A stretch of DNA of 64,000 nt from Pelomonas sp. V22. GTDB taxonomy: Bacteria > Pseudomonadota > Gammaproteobacteria > Burkholderiales > Burkholderiaceae_C. Positions 55,378 through 64,000 of the stretch are shown here, piece by piece. The stretch is from NCBI RefSeq assembly GCF_030014915.1, contig NZ_JAGIXS010000002.1, forward strand, positions 524,296 to 588,295, in the 5' to 3' direction. Each line of letters begins with the position of its first letter. Within the stretch, counting starts at the first letter, position 1. The translations under genes and the position numbers were made by a program. Below the pieces are notes generated by a model that had not been told where the DNA came from, searched no databases, and worked only from the letters and a program-made list of their open reading frames with translations.

Positions 55378-57192
55378 ATGAAACAAGCCCCGGCTCAGAT
55401 TGCCAAGGCCGCCTTGCGCCAGCTGGCGCTGGACAAACTGGAACCCACGCCCGAGAACTACGCCCGCGCCTATGCGGCCGAATCCGGTGAAGCCGGCGCA
55501 GCCGCCGAGGCCCTGCCCGAGAAGGCCGAGCGGCTGATCGCGCGCCTGCTGACCCAGGGCGTGCAGGAGACCCAGGCGCGGCTCGAGATCGGCACCGCCA
55601 CCCGCGAAGGCCGTTGGGACGATGCGCTGCGCCGCCTGGAGAAACTCGCGCAGAGCGAGAACCCCGGTGCGCAGGCCGAGTCGCTGGCCATCCTGCTGGA
55701 GCGCCTGGTGCGCGGCCTGGAGCGCGGCGGCAAGTCCTGGACCGTGGCGCGCAAGAAAGACGGCCTGCAGCGCGTGCTGGAGAGCAACCGCAGCGATTTC
55801 CAGCGCCTGCTCGCACGCTTGCGCCAGCTGGTCTCCAGCTGGGACAGCGATGCCAACGGCGGCTCGGTCGACACGGCCGGCGACGACAGCGAGGGCGGCA
55901 CTCCCAGCCAGTTCTTCACCGAAGACGAGATGCAGCAGGACACGGCGCTGGCCACCGCCAGCGGTGGCCTGGAGACGCTGCTGCCGGCCGGCTCCCCCGG
56001 CCGCTGGCCCGATGTGGCCGGCAGCCTGCATGGCACGGTCCAGCATGCGCTGCGTGCCGAGGATGAACGCGCCCAGCTCTTGATGTCCGAGCTGGACCGC
56101 GCCCATGCCCGGCTGCAGGGCCGCGCCGTGGACGAGGCGGAGGCGCAGGCCATCGAATCGCTGTGCCAGCGCGCCCGCCTGATGCTGGACCACCGCGCCC
56201 ATCTGTTCGGCGAACTCGGTGGCCTGGTGCGCGAGCTCACCGCCAGCCTGGCCGAGCTGGCCGAGGATGATTCCTGGGCGCAAGGCCAGTGCGAGGCCAT
56301 GAACAACCAGCTGGCGCTGGGCTTGTCGGCGCGCGGCGTGCGCTCGGTGGGCGAGCTGCTCACAGGCACGCGCGAGCGCCAGAAGACGATACGCGAGGAG
56401 CGCAGCAAGGCCCGCGATTCGCTGAAGACCCTGATCCACAAGATGCTGGCCGAGCTCGGCGAACTGGGCCAGCACACCGACCGCTTCCAGGACAGCGTGG
56501 GCCGCTATGCCGAGGTCATCGAGAAGGCCGATTCACTGGAAAGCCTGACCGGCGTGGTGCGCGAGATGGTCGAGGAGAGCCGCACGGTCCAGGCCCTGGT
56601 CAAGCAGACGCAGGGCCGCTTGAGCGACGAACACTCGCGGGCCACCGAGCTGAGCAAGAAGGTCGATGCGCTGGAAGACGAGCTGCGCCGGCTTTCGGCC
56701 GAGGTGCAGACCGACCAGCTCACCAAGATCGCCAACCGCCGCGGCCTGATCGCCACCTTCACCACCGAGCAGGCCAAGTTCGAACGCGAGGGCACGCAGC
56801 TCTCGCTGGCTCTGCTCGACATCGACAACTTCAAGAAGCTGAACGACACGCTGGGCCACGCCGCTGGCGACCAGGCCCTGGTCTCGCTCGCAGCCCGCTG
56901 CACCGAGTTGCTCCGCCCCGGCGACCTGGTGGCGCGCTACGGCGGCGAGGAGTTCGTGCTGCTGCTGCCACGCACCCCCATCGACGAGGCAGTGCAGGTG
57001 CTCACGCGGCTGCAGCGTTCACTGTCAGCTAGCCTCTTCATGCACGAGGGCCAGCAGGTCTTCGTCACCTTCTCGGCCGGCGTCACCTTGTACCGCCAGG
57101 GCGAGACGCTGGAGTCGGCGCTGGACCGCGCCGACGAGGCGCTCTACCAGGCCAAGCACACGGGCAAGAACCGCGCCTGCGTGGCCGAGTAG
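55378..57192 (+). CDS. Diguanylate cyclase with long helical N-terminal region
   Basis: 604 residues, soluble. About 430 residues of mostly helical, alanine/glutamate-rich sequence without a known domain are followed by a coiled coil (STELSKKVDALEDELRRLSA region) and the GGDEF domain. GGEEF is at residues 522-526, preceded at normal distance by the I-site RPGD (513-516), so the enzyme should be active and product-inhibited. No EAL domain. It lies 9 bases after the GGDEF-EAL gene and ends the signalling operon. The long N-terminal part is probably a sensory or oligomerisation module. Confidence 0.9.
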   Translation: MKQAPAQIAKAALRQLALDKLEPTPENYARAYAAESGEAGAAAEALPEKAERLIARLLTQGVQETQARLEIGTATREGRWDDALRRLEKLAQSENPGAQAESLAILLERLVRGLERGGKSWTVARKKDGLQRVLESNRSDFQRLLARLRQLVSSWDSDANGGSVDTAGDDSEGGTPSQFFTEDEMQQDTALATASGGLETLLPAGSPGRWPDVAGSLHGTVQHALRAEDERAQLLMSELDRAHARLQGRAVDEAEAQAIESLCQRARLMLDHRAHLFGELGGLVRELTASLAELAEDDSWAQGQCEAMNNQLALGLSARGVRSVGELLTGTRERQKTIREERSKARDSLKTLIHKMLAELGELGQHTDRFQDSVGRYAEVIEKADSLESLTGVVREMVEESRTVQALVKQTQGRLSDEHSRATELSKKVDALEDELRRLSAEVQTDQLTKIANRRGLIATFTTEQAKFEREGTQLSLALLDIDNFKKLNDTLGHAAGDQALVSLAARCTELLRPGDLVARYGGEEFVLLLPRTPIDEAVQVLTRLQRSLSASLFMHEGQQVFVTFSAGVTLYRQGETLESALDRADEALYQAKHTGKNRACVAE

Positions 57193-57238
57193 CCAGCCCT
57201 CCCCTCCAGCGCTGCTCAGGCGCAGGCCATGCTCCCGA

Positions 57239-59074
57239 TCAGAACGTCTCCCAATCGCCGTCGGCGGCCGACGCGGCAGCGGGCGCAGCCGCAGCAGCCG
57301 CGGGCCTGAGCAGCGGTGCCGGCTTGGCTGCAGTCGGGCTTGCCACCTTGGTCGTCGCCGCAGTCGCCGTCACCGGCTTGGCCATAGGCTTGCTCACCGG
57401 CTTGGCCGGGCTGGCGTCCGCCGGCTTGCTGATGCCTGAGGCAGCCGGCTTGCGTACCACGGCAGCTTGAGCGGGCGCCCGGAAGGCGGGACTGCGCGCA
57501 CCGTGCCCCTGATCGCTGACCTTGAAGGCCGACACCGTCTGTGACAGCTTGTCGGTCTGCTGGCGCATGCTCTCGGCCGCGGCCGCCGTCTGCTCAACCA
57601 GCGCGGCATTCTGCTGCGTGGCCTGGTCGAGCTGGCTGACCGCCACATTGATCTGGGTGACGCCCTCGGCCTGCTCGCGGCTCGAGACCATGATCTCGCC
57701 GACCAGGTCGGTGACCTTGCGCACCTCGTTGACCAGTTGCTCTATGGTCTCGCGCGCGCCATGCACCAGGCTGCTACCGCTCTCGACCTTGGCCACGCTG
57801 TCGCCGATCAGGGTCTTGATCTCCTTGGCCGCCTCGGCGCTGCGCTGGGCCAGCGAACGCACCTCGCTCGCCACCACCGCAAAGCCACGCCCCTGCTCAC
57901 CGGCACGCGCGGCTTCCACCGCCGCATTCAGGGCGAGGATATTGGTCTGGAAGGCGATGCCGTCGATCACGCCGATGATGTCGCTGATCTTGCGGCTGGA
58001 GGCCGAGATCTCGTCCATCGTGGTCACCACTTTGCCCACGGCCTGGCCGCTGGACTGGGCCACCTCGGAGGCATGGTTGGCCAGTTGGTCGGCCTGACGG
58101 GCGTTGTCGGCATTGCCCTTGATCTGGGCCGTCATCTGCTCGACCGAGGCCGCCGTCTCTTCGAGGTTGGAGGCCTGGCTCTCGGTGCGCGCCGACAGGT
58201 CGCCATTGCCCTGCGCAATCTCGGCAGCCGCCAGGTTGATCTGGCTGCTGCCATCACGCACCTCGGTCACCATGCGCGAGAGGTTGACCGTCATCTCGTC
58301 CAGCGTGCTGATCAGCTGACCCAGCTCGTCACGGCTGCTGCTGTGCAGACGCTGCGATAGGTCGCCGCCAGCCACGGTGCGCACCGCCTCGATGGCGCGA
58401 GCCACCGGACCGGTGATGGAGCCGGTGATCATCCAGGCCGCCGCAATGCCGAGGGCCAGAGCTCCCAGCGAGACGAGGGCGAAGGTCCAGAGCACGCGCT
58501 TGTAGGAGGCTTGCGCGGCCTCGGTGGTGGCGGCGGCCAGCTTCTCGTTGTATTCCCACCATTTGCTGATGGATTCACGAAGCGGGCTGAAGGCTGCACG
58601 GCCGGGGCCGAAGGTCAGCGTCCGCGCTTGCGTGGCTTGGCTGGGATCGGAGGCGCCTTGGTCGGCCGCCTGAATCACCTTGGCCTGGACGGCGAAATAG
58701 GCGCTGCCCTGTTCACCCACCTTGAGCATGAAGCCCTTGTCCTCGGAGTCCGCCACCAGCGGCTCGTAGTCCTTCAGCAGCTTGGACAGGTCCGTCTTGG
58801 TCTTGGCCAGTCGCTCTGCCAGCGACTTGCGCTCGGCCATATCGTCTGTCAGCAGGTACTGGCCTTCGAGTCGGCGAGCGTCCGAAACCGTCTGCTCGAT
58901 GCGGTAGATCACCTTCAGCGAAGGCAGCACGTTCTCAGGATAGAACTCGGCATAGGCATTGATCGCGCCAGCCTGTCTCGCGCCGACGCCCGCCATGACC
59001 AGCAAGAGCAGCAGCACCAGGCCGAATGCCAGGGCCAGCCGCGTCCCAACGCGCAGGTTCTTGATCGTGTCCAT
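57239..59074 (-). CDS. Methyl-accepting chemotaxis protein with C-terminal CheR-tether
   Basis: 611-residue transmembrane chemoreceptor. TM1 spans about residues 10-32 (TRLALAFGLVLLLLLVMAGV), a periplasmic four-helix-bundle sensor follows (about 33-185), then TM2 (FALVSLGALALGIAAAWMIT), HAMP, and a signalling domain with the standard tip FQTNILALNAAVEAARAGEQ. After an alanine/proline/lysine-rich linker the protein ends in DWETF, which matches the NWETF-type pentapeptide that recruits CheR and CheB. The start ATG 59074 has GAAGG 6 bases upstream. It is the last gene of the leftward flhF-flhG-fliA-MCP run. Ligand unknown. Confidence 0.93.
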   Translation of the reverse strand: MDTIKNLRVGTRLALAFGLVLLLLLVMAGVGARQAGAINAYAEFYPENVLPSLKVIYRIEQTVSDARRLEGQYLLTDDMAERKSLAERLAKTKTDLSKLLKDYEPLVADSEDKGFMLKVGEQGSAYFAVQAKVIQAADQGASDPSQATQARTLTFGPGRAAFSPLRESISKWWEYNEKLAAATTEAAQASYKRVLWTFALVSLGALALGIAAAWMITGSITGPVARAIEAVRTVAGGDLSQRLHSSSRDELGQLISTLDEMTVNLSRMVTEVRDGSSQINLAAAEIAQGNGDLSARTESQASNLEETAASVEQMTAQIKGNADNARQADQLANHASEVAQSSGQAVGKVVTTMDEISASSRKISDIIGVIDGIAFQTNILALNAAVEAARAGEQGRGFAVVASEVRSLAQRSAEAAKEIKTLIGDSVAKVESGSSLVHGARETIEQLVNEVRKVTDLVGEIMVSSREQAEGVTQINVAVSQLDQATQQNAALVEQTAAAAESMRQQTDKLSQTVSAFKVSDQGHGARSPAFRAPAQAAVVRKPAASGISKPADASPAKPVSKPMAKPVTATAATTKVASPTAAKPAPLLRPAAAAAAPAAASAADGDWETF

Positions 59075-59200
59075 GAATGACCTTCTTTCTCTTTTGAGAC
59101 TCAAGACTCCGTTACCGACTGTAGGGACGGCCCCGGCGACCGGCAAGCGCTTTACAACGGGTGTATTGACTTTGCTCGGGTCACTCGCGTGGGGATGCCT

Positions 59201-60541
59201 TCAGAACTTGAACGCGAGGCGCAGCCCGCCCCAATGCCGGCCCTGCACCTCGATGGGCGCGCTGGCCTCCTTCAGCAGCACGAACTTGCCGCCGCCCATG
59301 TCGCGGCGGTAGGTTTGCAGCAGAAAGGGCTTCTCGTTGCGGGCCGAGGCGAGGCCGGTGCGGTCGTTGAAGACGCGGCGGTAGCGGCTGTTGGCCGTGT
59401 TCCAGACCACGTCGCCAGCGCGTTGCGGCTGGCAGTACTGGCGGTTGTGCGTGGCGACATAGCCGTTGCGGTCCACTGCGATGCAGAACACCACCTTGTC
59501 GCTGAGTTGCAGCATGCGCTCCTGCACGGCCGGAAAGAGCTGGTCGGCCAGCTCCACGAAGGCGGTCAGCACCTGTGCCGGGTTGCTGCCCGGGATGGGC
59601 CGGTAGTTGCTGTCGAACAGCTGGTCGCTGCGGATGCGGCCGCTGGCCAGCGCCTGCTCCAGCAGTGCCGAGATCTCGGCCGCCGCCTCCTGGGCCGCGC
59701 GGATGAAGGGCGAGTCCTCGACCTCGACGCCGCTTTGCGCGATCTGCTCGATCAGGGTTTCGGAGACGCTCAGGAATCGGTCGCTGCAGGCGAAGGCCAG
59801 ATCCAGGTCGACCATCACGCGGCGCGCGGCCGTACCGGCGCTTTCTATGCGAGCGGCCAGGGCCTGCATCGTGGCCTGACTGGCCTGGGCCGACTGGTCG
59901 ATGGCCGCCACGTCCTGCTCCATCTCAGCAAAGGCCGCATGGATGCCACCGCGCTGCTGGGCCGCCGCGCCCTCGCTGCGCAGCTCGCGGCTGAAGGCCT
60001 CGATGCGCGAGTCCAGCGTCGTGACCGTGCTCATGATGGCCTTGGCCGAGGATTCGACCTGGGCCGCCAGGTCCTTCACCGCGTCGGCCACCACGCCGAA
60101 GCCGCGTCCGGCCTCACCAGCCCGCTTGGCCTCGACCGAGGCATTGAAGGCCACGAGGCGCGTCTGCAAGGCGATCTTGGTGATCTGGCTGGCGGCGTCC
60201 TCGACCTGCTTGAGGTTCTGCACGATGCCGCCGACCTCGCCGTCGATGCGAGCCAGCGCCCCGCGCGAGCGCTCGACGGCCTCGCGGGTCTGCTGCGTCG
60301 ACTGGGTGATGGCCGCCTGCGAACGCTGCACCTGGCCGAGCTCACCGGCCAGGGCCGCCATGGTCTCGCCCTGCGATTGCACGGCCTTCTTGGTGTCTTC
60401 GAGCACGCCGCGCACCTCGGCGGCATCGCGGCCGACGGTGGAGACCGTCCGAGACAGCGTCTTGATGGTGTCGAGCGGATTGGAGCCGGCCGGCTCGTGC
60501 CGACCGGGCGCCGGCGCTGCGCTGCTGCGCTTGCTGAACAT
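59201..60541 (-). CDS. Soluble chemoreceptor-like protein with N-terminal signalling domain and C-terminal sensor-like domain
   Basis: 446 residues, no membrane helix. The MCP signalling helix pair comes first (about 20-270); its tip reads LQTRLVAFNASVEAKRAGEA, deviating from the canonical QTNILALNAAVEAARAGE. A C-terminal part (about 300-446) looks like a ligand-binding or Cache-like fold (VVFCIAVDRNGYVATHNRQY). The order is reversed relative to usual receptors. The start is ATG 60541 with GGGGGA 5 bases upstream. It lies 43 bases after fliA and before the second chemoreceptor gene. Confidence 0.85.
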   Translation of the reverse strand: MFSKRSSAAPAPGRHEPAGSNPLDTIKTLSRTVSTVGRDAAEVRGVLEDTKKAVQSQGETMAALAGELGQVQRSQAAITQSTQQTREAVERSRGALARIDGEVGGIVQNLKQVEDAASQITKIALQTRLVAFNASVEAKRAGEAGRGFGVVADAVKDLAAQVESSAKAIMSTVTTLDSRIEAFSRELRSEGAAAQQRGGIHAAFAEMEQDVAAIDQSAQASQATMQALAARIESAGTAARRVMVDLDLAFACSDRFLSVSETLIEQIAQSGVEVEDSPFIRAAQEAAAEISALLEQALASGRIRSDQLFDSNYRPIPGSNPAQVLTAFVELADQLFPAVQERMLQLSDKVVFCIAVDRNGYVATHNRQYCQPQRAGDVVWNTANSRYRRVFNDRTGLASARNEKPFLLQTYRRDMGGGKFVLLKEASAPIEVQGRHWGGLRLAFKF

Positions 60542-60584
60542 CGATGTCCCCCACACGGCTCTTGGCGACCGCGGCCGGGGCAGA

Positions 60585-61298
60585 TTACCAGTCGCGCAAC
60601 TTCACTCGCAAGCGGGCGATTGCCTGGCTGTGTAGCTGGCAGACACGCGATTCGGTCACCTTCAGCACGGCGGCGATCTCTTTCAGGTTCATGTCATGTT
60701 CGTAGTACATGGACATGACATAGCCCTCGCGCTCGGGCAGGTTCTTGATCGCCACCACCAGGGCCTCGCGCATGCGGTGGTCCTGCAGCATGGCCATGGG
60801 GTTGGCAGCGGCATCGGCGACATGGCGGTCGAGGTAGTCGTCATCGCCGTCATCGCCCGACATGTCTTCCAGGTAGACCAGCTGGGTGCCGCGCACCTTG
60901 CCGAGCAACTCCTGGTACTCGGCGAGGCTCAAGCCCATCTCGGCGGCGATTTCGCTCTCATGCGGGGCGCGGCCGAGGCGCTGCTCAACCTTGTGCACCG
61001 CCGTCTCGATGGAACGCTGCTGGCGGCGCGTGCCGCGGCTCATCCAGTCGCCGCCGCGAAGTTCGTCCAGCATGGCGCCGCGGATGCGCTGGGTGGCGAA
61101 GGTCTCGAATTGCACGCCCTGGGCGGTGTCGAAGCGCGACAGCGCATCGGTCAGGCCGATCAGGCCGACCTGGATCAAATCGTCGAGCTCGACGTTGGCA
61201 GGCAGCTTGGCAATCATCTGGTGGGCCAGGCGGCGCACCAGCGGGCTGTACTGCTTGAGCATCGCAGAGGTCTCGAGCCGACCTTTGGCGGTGTACAT
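60585..61298 (-). CDS. fliA: Flagellar sigma factor FliA (sigma-28)
   Basis: 237 residues. Directs RNA polymerase to late flagellar and chemotaxis promoters and is held by FlgM. Region 2 (LIQVGLIGLTDALSRFDTAQ, FETFATQRIRGAMLDELRGG) and region 4 (LKEIAAVLKVTESRVCQLHS) are clear. The start is ATG 61298, with GGAG 6 bases upstream. It follows flhG by 17 bases in the usual flhA-flhF-flhG-fliA order. Two matching promoter sites are seen in this window (flgM, hybrid kinase). Confidence 0.96.
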   Translation of the reverse strand: MYTAKGRLETSAMLKQYSPLVRRLAHQMIAKLPANVELDDLIQVGLIGLTDALSRFDTAQGVQFETFATQRIRGAMLDELRGGDWMSRGTRRQQRSIETAVHKVEQRLGRAPHESEIAAEMGLSLAEYQELLGKVRGTQLVYLEDMSGDDGDDDYLDRHVADAAANPMAMLQDHRMREALVVAIKNLPEREGYVMSMYYEHDMNLKEIAAVLKVTESRVCQLHSQAIARLRVKLRDW

Positions 61299-61315
61299 CC
61301 TTGTCTCCTGCGATT

Positions 61316-62134
61316 TCACAGCGCAGCCAGCGTGGCCGCTTGCTGCGATTGTCGGGCAACGGGGCGCAGGGGCGCGGCGTCTGCCGAGGCCTCAAGCATC
61401 GCTCCGGGCGGCGCCGCGATCAAGAGCTCGCGGGCCAGAAATCGCATTTCCGAGGACATTGGCACACTGGCCGGCTGCTTGGGGTCCAGGCAGGCCCAGT
61501 CGCGCAGCACGGCGCCGAGGAAGCCATCGGCGCAGGAGCTGATTTGCTGGGCAATGCGCTCCGAGAGGCGCAGCCGGGGCGGGCTGGCCAGCAGCAGGCT
61601 GTAAACCATCAGGCCGGCGCGCTGGGCCAGCCATTTCATGCCGCTGTAGGCATGGGTGACGCTGCGCGGGTCGGTGTCGGCCAGCAGCACAGGGCGCAGC
61701 TCGCGGGTGGCGACCACGCGGGCCAGCTCAGCCGCGCTGGCGTGCACCAGCACCACGTCGGCATGCGGGCAGGCCGCCGCCACCGCCTCGAGGAACTGGG
61801 CCGCCGAGCCCTGGGCGTTGATGTAGCGCATCGGCAGGCCGCGCGCCGCCAGGTAGGAGACCTGGGCTGACAGCGGCTCCACGCAGGCAGCGAGGTCGAT
61901 GGCCGCCAGCTCATTGGCCTGTGGCGAAAGCTCGCCGGCATCGACCACCAGCGTATGCAGGCCCAGTTCAGCGAAGGCCGCGCACAGGCCTTCCAGCAAG
62001 GCGCCGGAGCCGACCACATGGGGATTGGACAAGACCGGTACGAAGCGCATGCGCGAGCTGGCGAACAGGCGGCGCAGGCCGTCGGCCTGGTCCAGCGGTG
62101 CGGGGCTGAGGGCTTGCTGGCGATCGCGCATCAT
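61316..62134 (-). CDS. flhG: FlhG-like flagellar number regulator with degenerate ATP-binding site
   Basis: 272 residues in the flhG position between flhF and fliA. The FlhG N-terminal motif DQADGLRRL is present at residues 15-23; in characterised FlhG, DQAxxLR activates the FlhF GTPase. The MinD-like core follows, but where KGGVGKT is expected the sequence reads SNPHVVGSGALLEG, so the P-loop lysine and the GK(T/S) are missing. The second region LHTLVVDAGELS keeps the strand-D. It therefore looks like an FlhG that has lost ATP hydrolysis. Two ATGs (62134, 62131) are possible. Confidence 0.82.
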   Translation of the reverse strand: MMRDRQQALSPAPLDQADGLRRLFASSRMRFVPVLSNPHVVGSGALLEGLCAAFAELGLHTLVVDAGELSPQANELAAIDLAACVEPLSAQVSYLAARGLPMRYINAQGSAAQFLEAVAAACPHADVVLVHASAAELARVVATRELRPVLLADTDPRSVTHAYSGMKWLAQRAGLMVYSLLLASPPRLRLSERIAQQISSCADGFLGAVLRDWACLDPKQPASVPMSSEMRFLARELLIAAPPGAMLEASADAAPLRPVARQSQQAATLAAL

Positions 62135-62145
62135 GGTGTCTTGCT

Positions 62146-63765
62146 TCAGAAGCTGCCCATCGGCTGGGCATGGACATTCGGATTCGCAGCAGCGGACAGC
62201 GCGGGTCCACCGGCGAAGATCAGGTTGACGTCGGAGGCGTCCATGCGCCAGGCCGGCGTGGCCACGCTGCGCAAGGCACGCTGCACCAAGGCCGGGCTGG
62301 AGAGGCGGTGCCAGTCTTCCGGCACGCGCTGGCCATTCGTGACGGCGACCACCTTGAGCTTGTGGCGGATCATGGTGTCCAGCGCCGGCGCGAGGCGCAC
62401 AGCCTCGTCGATCTTGGACAGCAGCACGCCATAGGCATCGGCACCGCGCCAGGCCGTGACCACGTCGTCGATGGTCTCGCCCTGCTGGGCCGCATTGACG
62501 ACCAGCAGCTTGCGGATGCTGCGGTGGGTCAGCATGTCCAGCAGCTCGGCCGTGCGGCTGTCGCGCTGGGCCATGCCGGCGGTGTCGATCAGCACCATCT
62601 TCTTGCTGGCGAGCAGCTCGAGCAGGTCTTCCAACGAAGCGCGGTCATGGGCCGTGTGGACCGGCACGCCGAGGATGCGGCCATAGGCGCGCAGTTGCTC
62701 ATGGGCGCCGACGCGGTAGGCGTCCAGCGTGATCAGGCCAAGGTTGACCGCGCCGAAGCGCGTGGCAAAGGCGGCGGCGATCTTGGCCGTGGTCGTGGTC
62801 TTGCCCACGCCGGTGGAGCCGATCAGGGCAAACACACCGCCCTGCTCTTCCAGCGGCGGCGCGGCTTCGTCGGTCACCAGGTTGCGCGACAGCACATTGG
62901 CGGCCCAGGCGGTTTCATCCGGGCCGTGGTGGTCGGCCGGCAGGCCCTCGACCAGCTTGCGCACCAGGGCCGGCGAGAAGCCGACTTCCAAGAGCTTCTG
63001 CGTCAGCTGGGCTTGGGCCGGCTGGCGCTGGAGCTTCTCCATGAAGGCCAGGGCGCCAAAGCGCTCCTCGATCAGGCCCTTCATCGAGCGCAGCTCGTTC
63101 ATCATGTCCTGCTGCTCGCGGCGGCCACGGCCGGCATCGCGCTCGGCCAGTGTGGGCACGGAGGGCATGTCGATGCGGATCTCGTCGCGCAGCACCGGCG
63201 GCGTGATGCGGCGCGGTGCAGGCTCGGGTGCGGGCGCCGGTGTCTGGCGCGGCTGCATGGCCCGCAGCGCGGCCTCGGCGCGCTGGCGGCGGGCGGCCTG
63301 CAGCGAGGTCACGTCGTCGGGCAATTCAGGCGCGGCGGGGCGGGTTGGCGGGGCCTGCAGCAGCGGGTCGGGCTGGCCGGAGAGTTCGGCCTGGCGGCGC
63401 TTGAGCATGCGCTCGCGCACATAGTCCTGGAAAGACAGCGTGCTCATCGCCAGCGTCTGCACGTCTTCACCGACTTCAGCCGCGCTCGCGGCAAAGCTCG
63501 GCTCGGTGCGGCCGCGCAAGCTGGAACGTGCGGGCGCCAGATCCGCCGGGCGGGCCTGCACGCGGCTCGGGGAGCGCGGCTCGGCGCGCGGCGCGCTGGC
63601 TGCCGCCTTCTCGATCTGGGCCATGCCCTCGGGTGCCATCGCCAGCACCTCGACGCCGGCGGCGCAAGGCTTGTTGGACAGTACGACGGCCTCGTCACCA
63701 AAGGCCTGGCGGACCAGGGCGAGTGCCTCGCGGGAGGTGCGGGCGGTGAAGCGCTTCACATTCAT
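62146..63765 (-). CDS. flhF: Flagellar placement GTPase FlhF
   Basis: 539-residue SRP-family GTPase that places the flagellum, usually at the pole. The N-terminal MNVKRFTARTSREALALVRQ is typical. A proline/alanine-rich variable region and N domain follow, then the G domain with Walker A GSTGVGKTTTTAKI (about residue 314), TLDAYRVGAHEQLRAYG and the switch VLIDTAGMAQRD. The start overlaps the flhA stop by four bases. Presence of flhF suggests polar flagella. Confidence 0.95.
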   Translation of the reverse strand: MNVKRFTARTSREALALVRQAFGDEAVVLSNKPCAAGVEVLAMAPEGMAQIEKAAASAPRAEPRSPSRVQARPADLAPARSSLRGRTEPSFAASAAEVGEDVQTLAMSTLSFQDYVRERMLKRRQAELSGQPDPLLQAPPTRPAAPELPDDVTSLQAARRQRAEAALRAMQPRQTPAPAPEPAPRRITPPVLRDEIRIDMPSVPTLAERDAGRGRREQQDMMNELRSMKGLIEERFGALAFMEKLQRQPAQAQLTQKLLEVGFSPALVRKLVEGLPADHHGPDETAWAANVLSRNLVTDEAAPPLEEQGGVFALIGSTGVGKTTTTAKIAAAFATRFGAVNLGLITLDAYRVGAHEQLRAYGRILGVPVHTAHDRASLEDLLELLASKKMVLIDTAGMAQRDSRTAELLDMLTHRSIRKLLVVNAAQQGETIDDVVTAWRGADAYGVLLSKIDEAVRLAPALDTMIRHKLKVVAVTNGQRVPEDWHRLSSPALVQRALRSVATPAWRMDASDVNLIFAGGPALSAAANPNVHAQPMGSF

Positions 63766-64000
63766 GCTGTGCCTCCGATGATGGAGCCGATCCGGATCGT
63801 GTGTGTTTCAGGAATTTCGCTGTGGCCCAGCACCTTCAGGCGCGGCGCGGCGCGGCGCAGCAGCCGGGCCATGGGCGCGCGAATCAGGTCGGGCACCAGC
63901 AGGCAGGCGGGCACGCCGCGCTCTTCCTGGCTGGACATGGTCTCGGCGGCGCTGCGCGCCAGCGTGTCGGCCACGCCGGGGTCCAGGGCCGCGCCATGCG
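63762..64000 (-). CDS. flhA: Flagellar export gate protein FlhA, C-terminal end only
   Basis: 79 full codons are visible, and the gene continues beyond the window. The sequence matches the end of the cytoplasmic FlhA domain: ACLLVPDLIRAPMARLLRRA, then LKVLGHSEIPETHTIRIGSI. FlhA forms the nonameric ring of the flagellar type III export gate. It overlaps flhF by four bases. Confidence 0.88.
   Translation of the reverse strand, partial: HGAALDPGVADTLARSAAETMSSQEERGVPACLLVPDLIRAPMARLLRRAAPRLKVLGHSEIPETHTIRIGSIIGGTA

Overview
The window is about 64 kb of a GC-rich, gene-dense bacterial chromosome. Gene content and order point to a motile betaproteobacterium of the order Burkholderiales, probably the Rubrivivax/Leptothrix/Roseateles group. 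The pointers are algZR next to argH, minCDE, DUF3460 beside scpA, DUF1841, and a flgNMA // flgBCDEFGHIJKL flagellar layout. The taxon is inferred from remembered synteny and protein similarity, not from a search. I saw no rRNA, tRNA, CRISPR array, insertion sequence or prophage gene.

Left part (1-19174). The end of ppc (PEP carboxylase) is followed by a minus-strand run: a duplicated ABC permease, its ATPase, and two unrecognised paralogous exported or anchored proteins that share six cysteines in register. Next come the AlgZ/AlgR sensor-regulator pair diverging from argH, a hemerythrin overlapping argH, DNA polymerase IV, a DusC-type dihydrouridine synthase, a YgjP-type metalloprotease, a small 2Fe-2S ferredoxin, an exported serine hydrolase, a VF530 protein and the division-site operon minCDE. 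The 660-base gap upstream of minC (19175-19834) is the only long non-coding stretch. It is visibly less GC-rich and holds DnaA-box-like sites, inverted repeats and promoter-like elements.

Middle part (19835-32586). Here are a small basic protein, metG, a SulP anion transporter, DUF3460, scpA, an OmpR-type two-component system with an outer-membrane beta-barrel gene next to it, an orphan NarL-type regulator, MaoC and ParA-like proteins, a KefF/KefC potassium-efflux pair and DUF1841. A hairpin then separates this region from the flagellar genes.

Right part (32609-64000). This is a flagellar and signalling block. flgN, flgM and flgA run leftward and flgB to flgL run rightward, covering rod, hook, rings and junction. 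Directly behind flgL lies a signalling cluster: an HDOD protein, a PAS/HisKA_2 kinase and an ANTAR (RNA-binding) response regulator. A convergent membrane sensor kinase follows, then a BarA-like hybrid kinase, a REC-PAS-GGDEF-EAL protein and a diguanylate cyclase. From the right edge, flhA (partial), flhF, flhG, fliA and two chemoreceptors run leftward. Two sites fit the flagellar sigma factor FliA, one before flgM and one before the hybrid kinase. The second would tie the c-di-GMP operon to late flagellar expression. FlhG keeps the FlhF-activating motif but has lost a recognisable P-loop.

The best candidates for something undescribed are the SBP-less ABC system with its six-cysteine pair (2524-8165) and the HDOD/kinase/ANTAR/c-di-GMP block (44936-57192).
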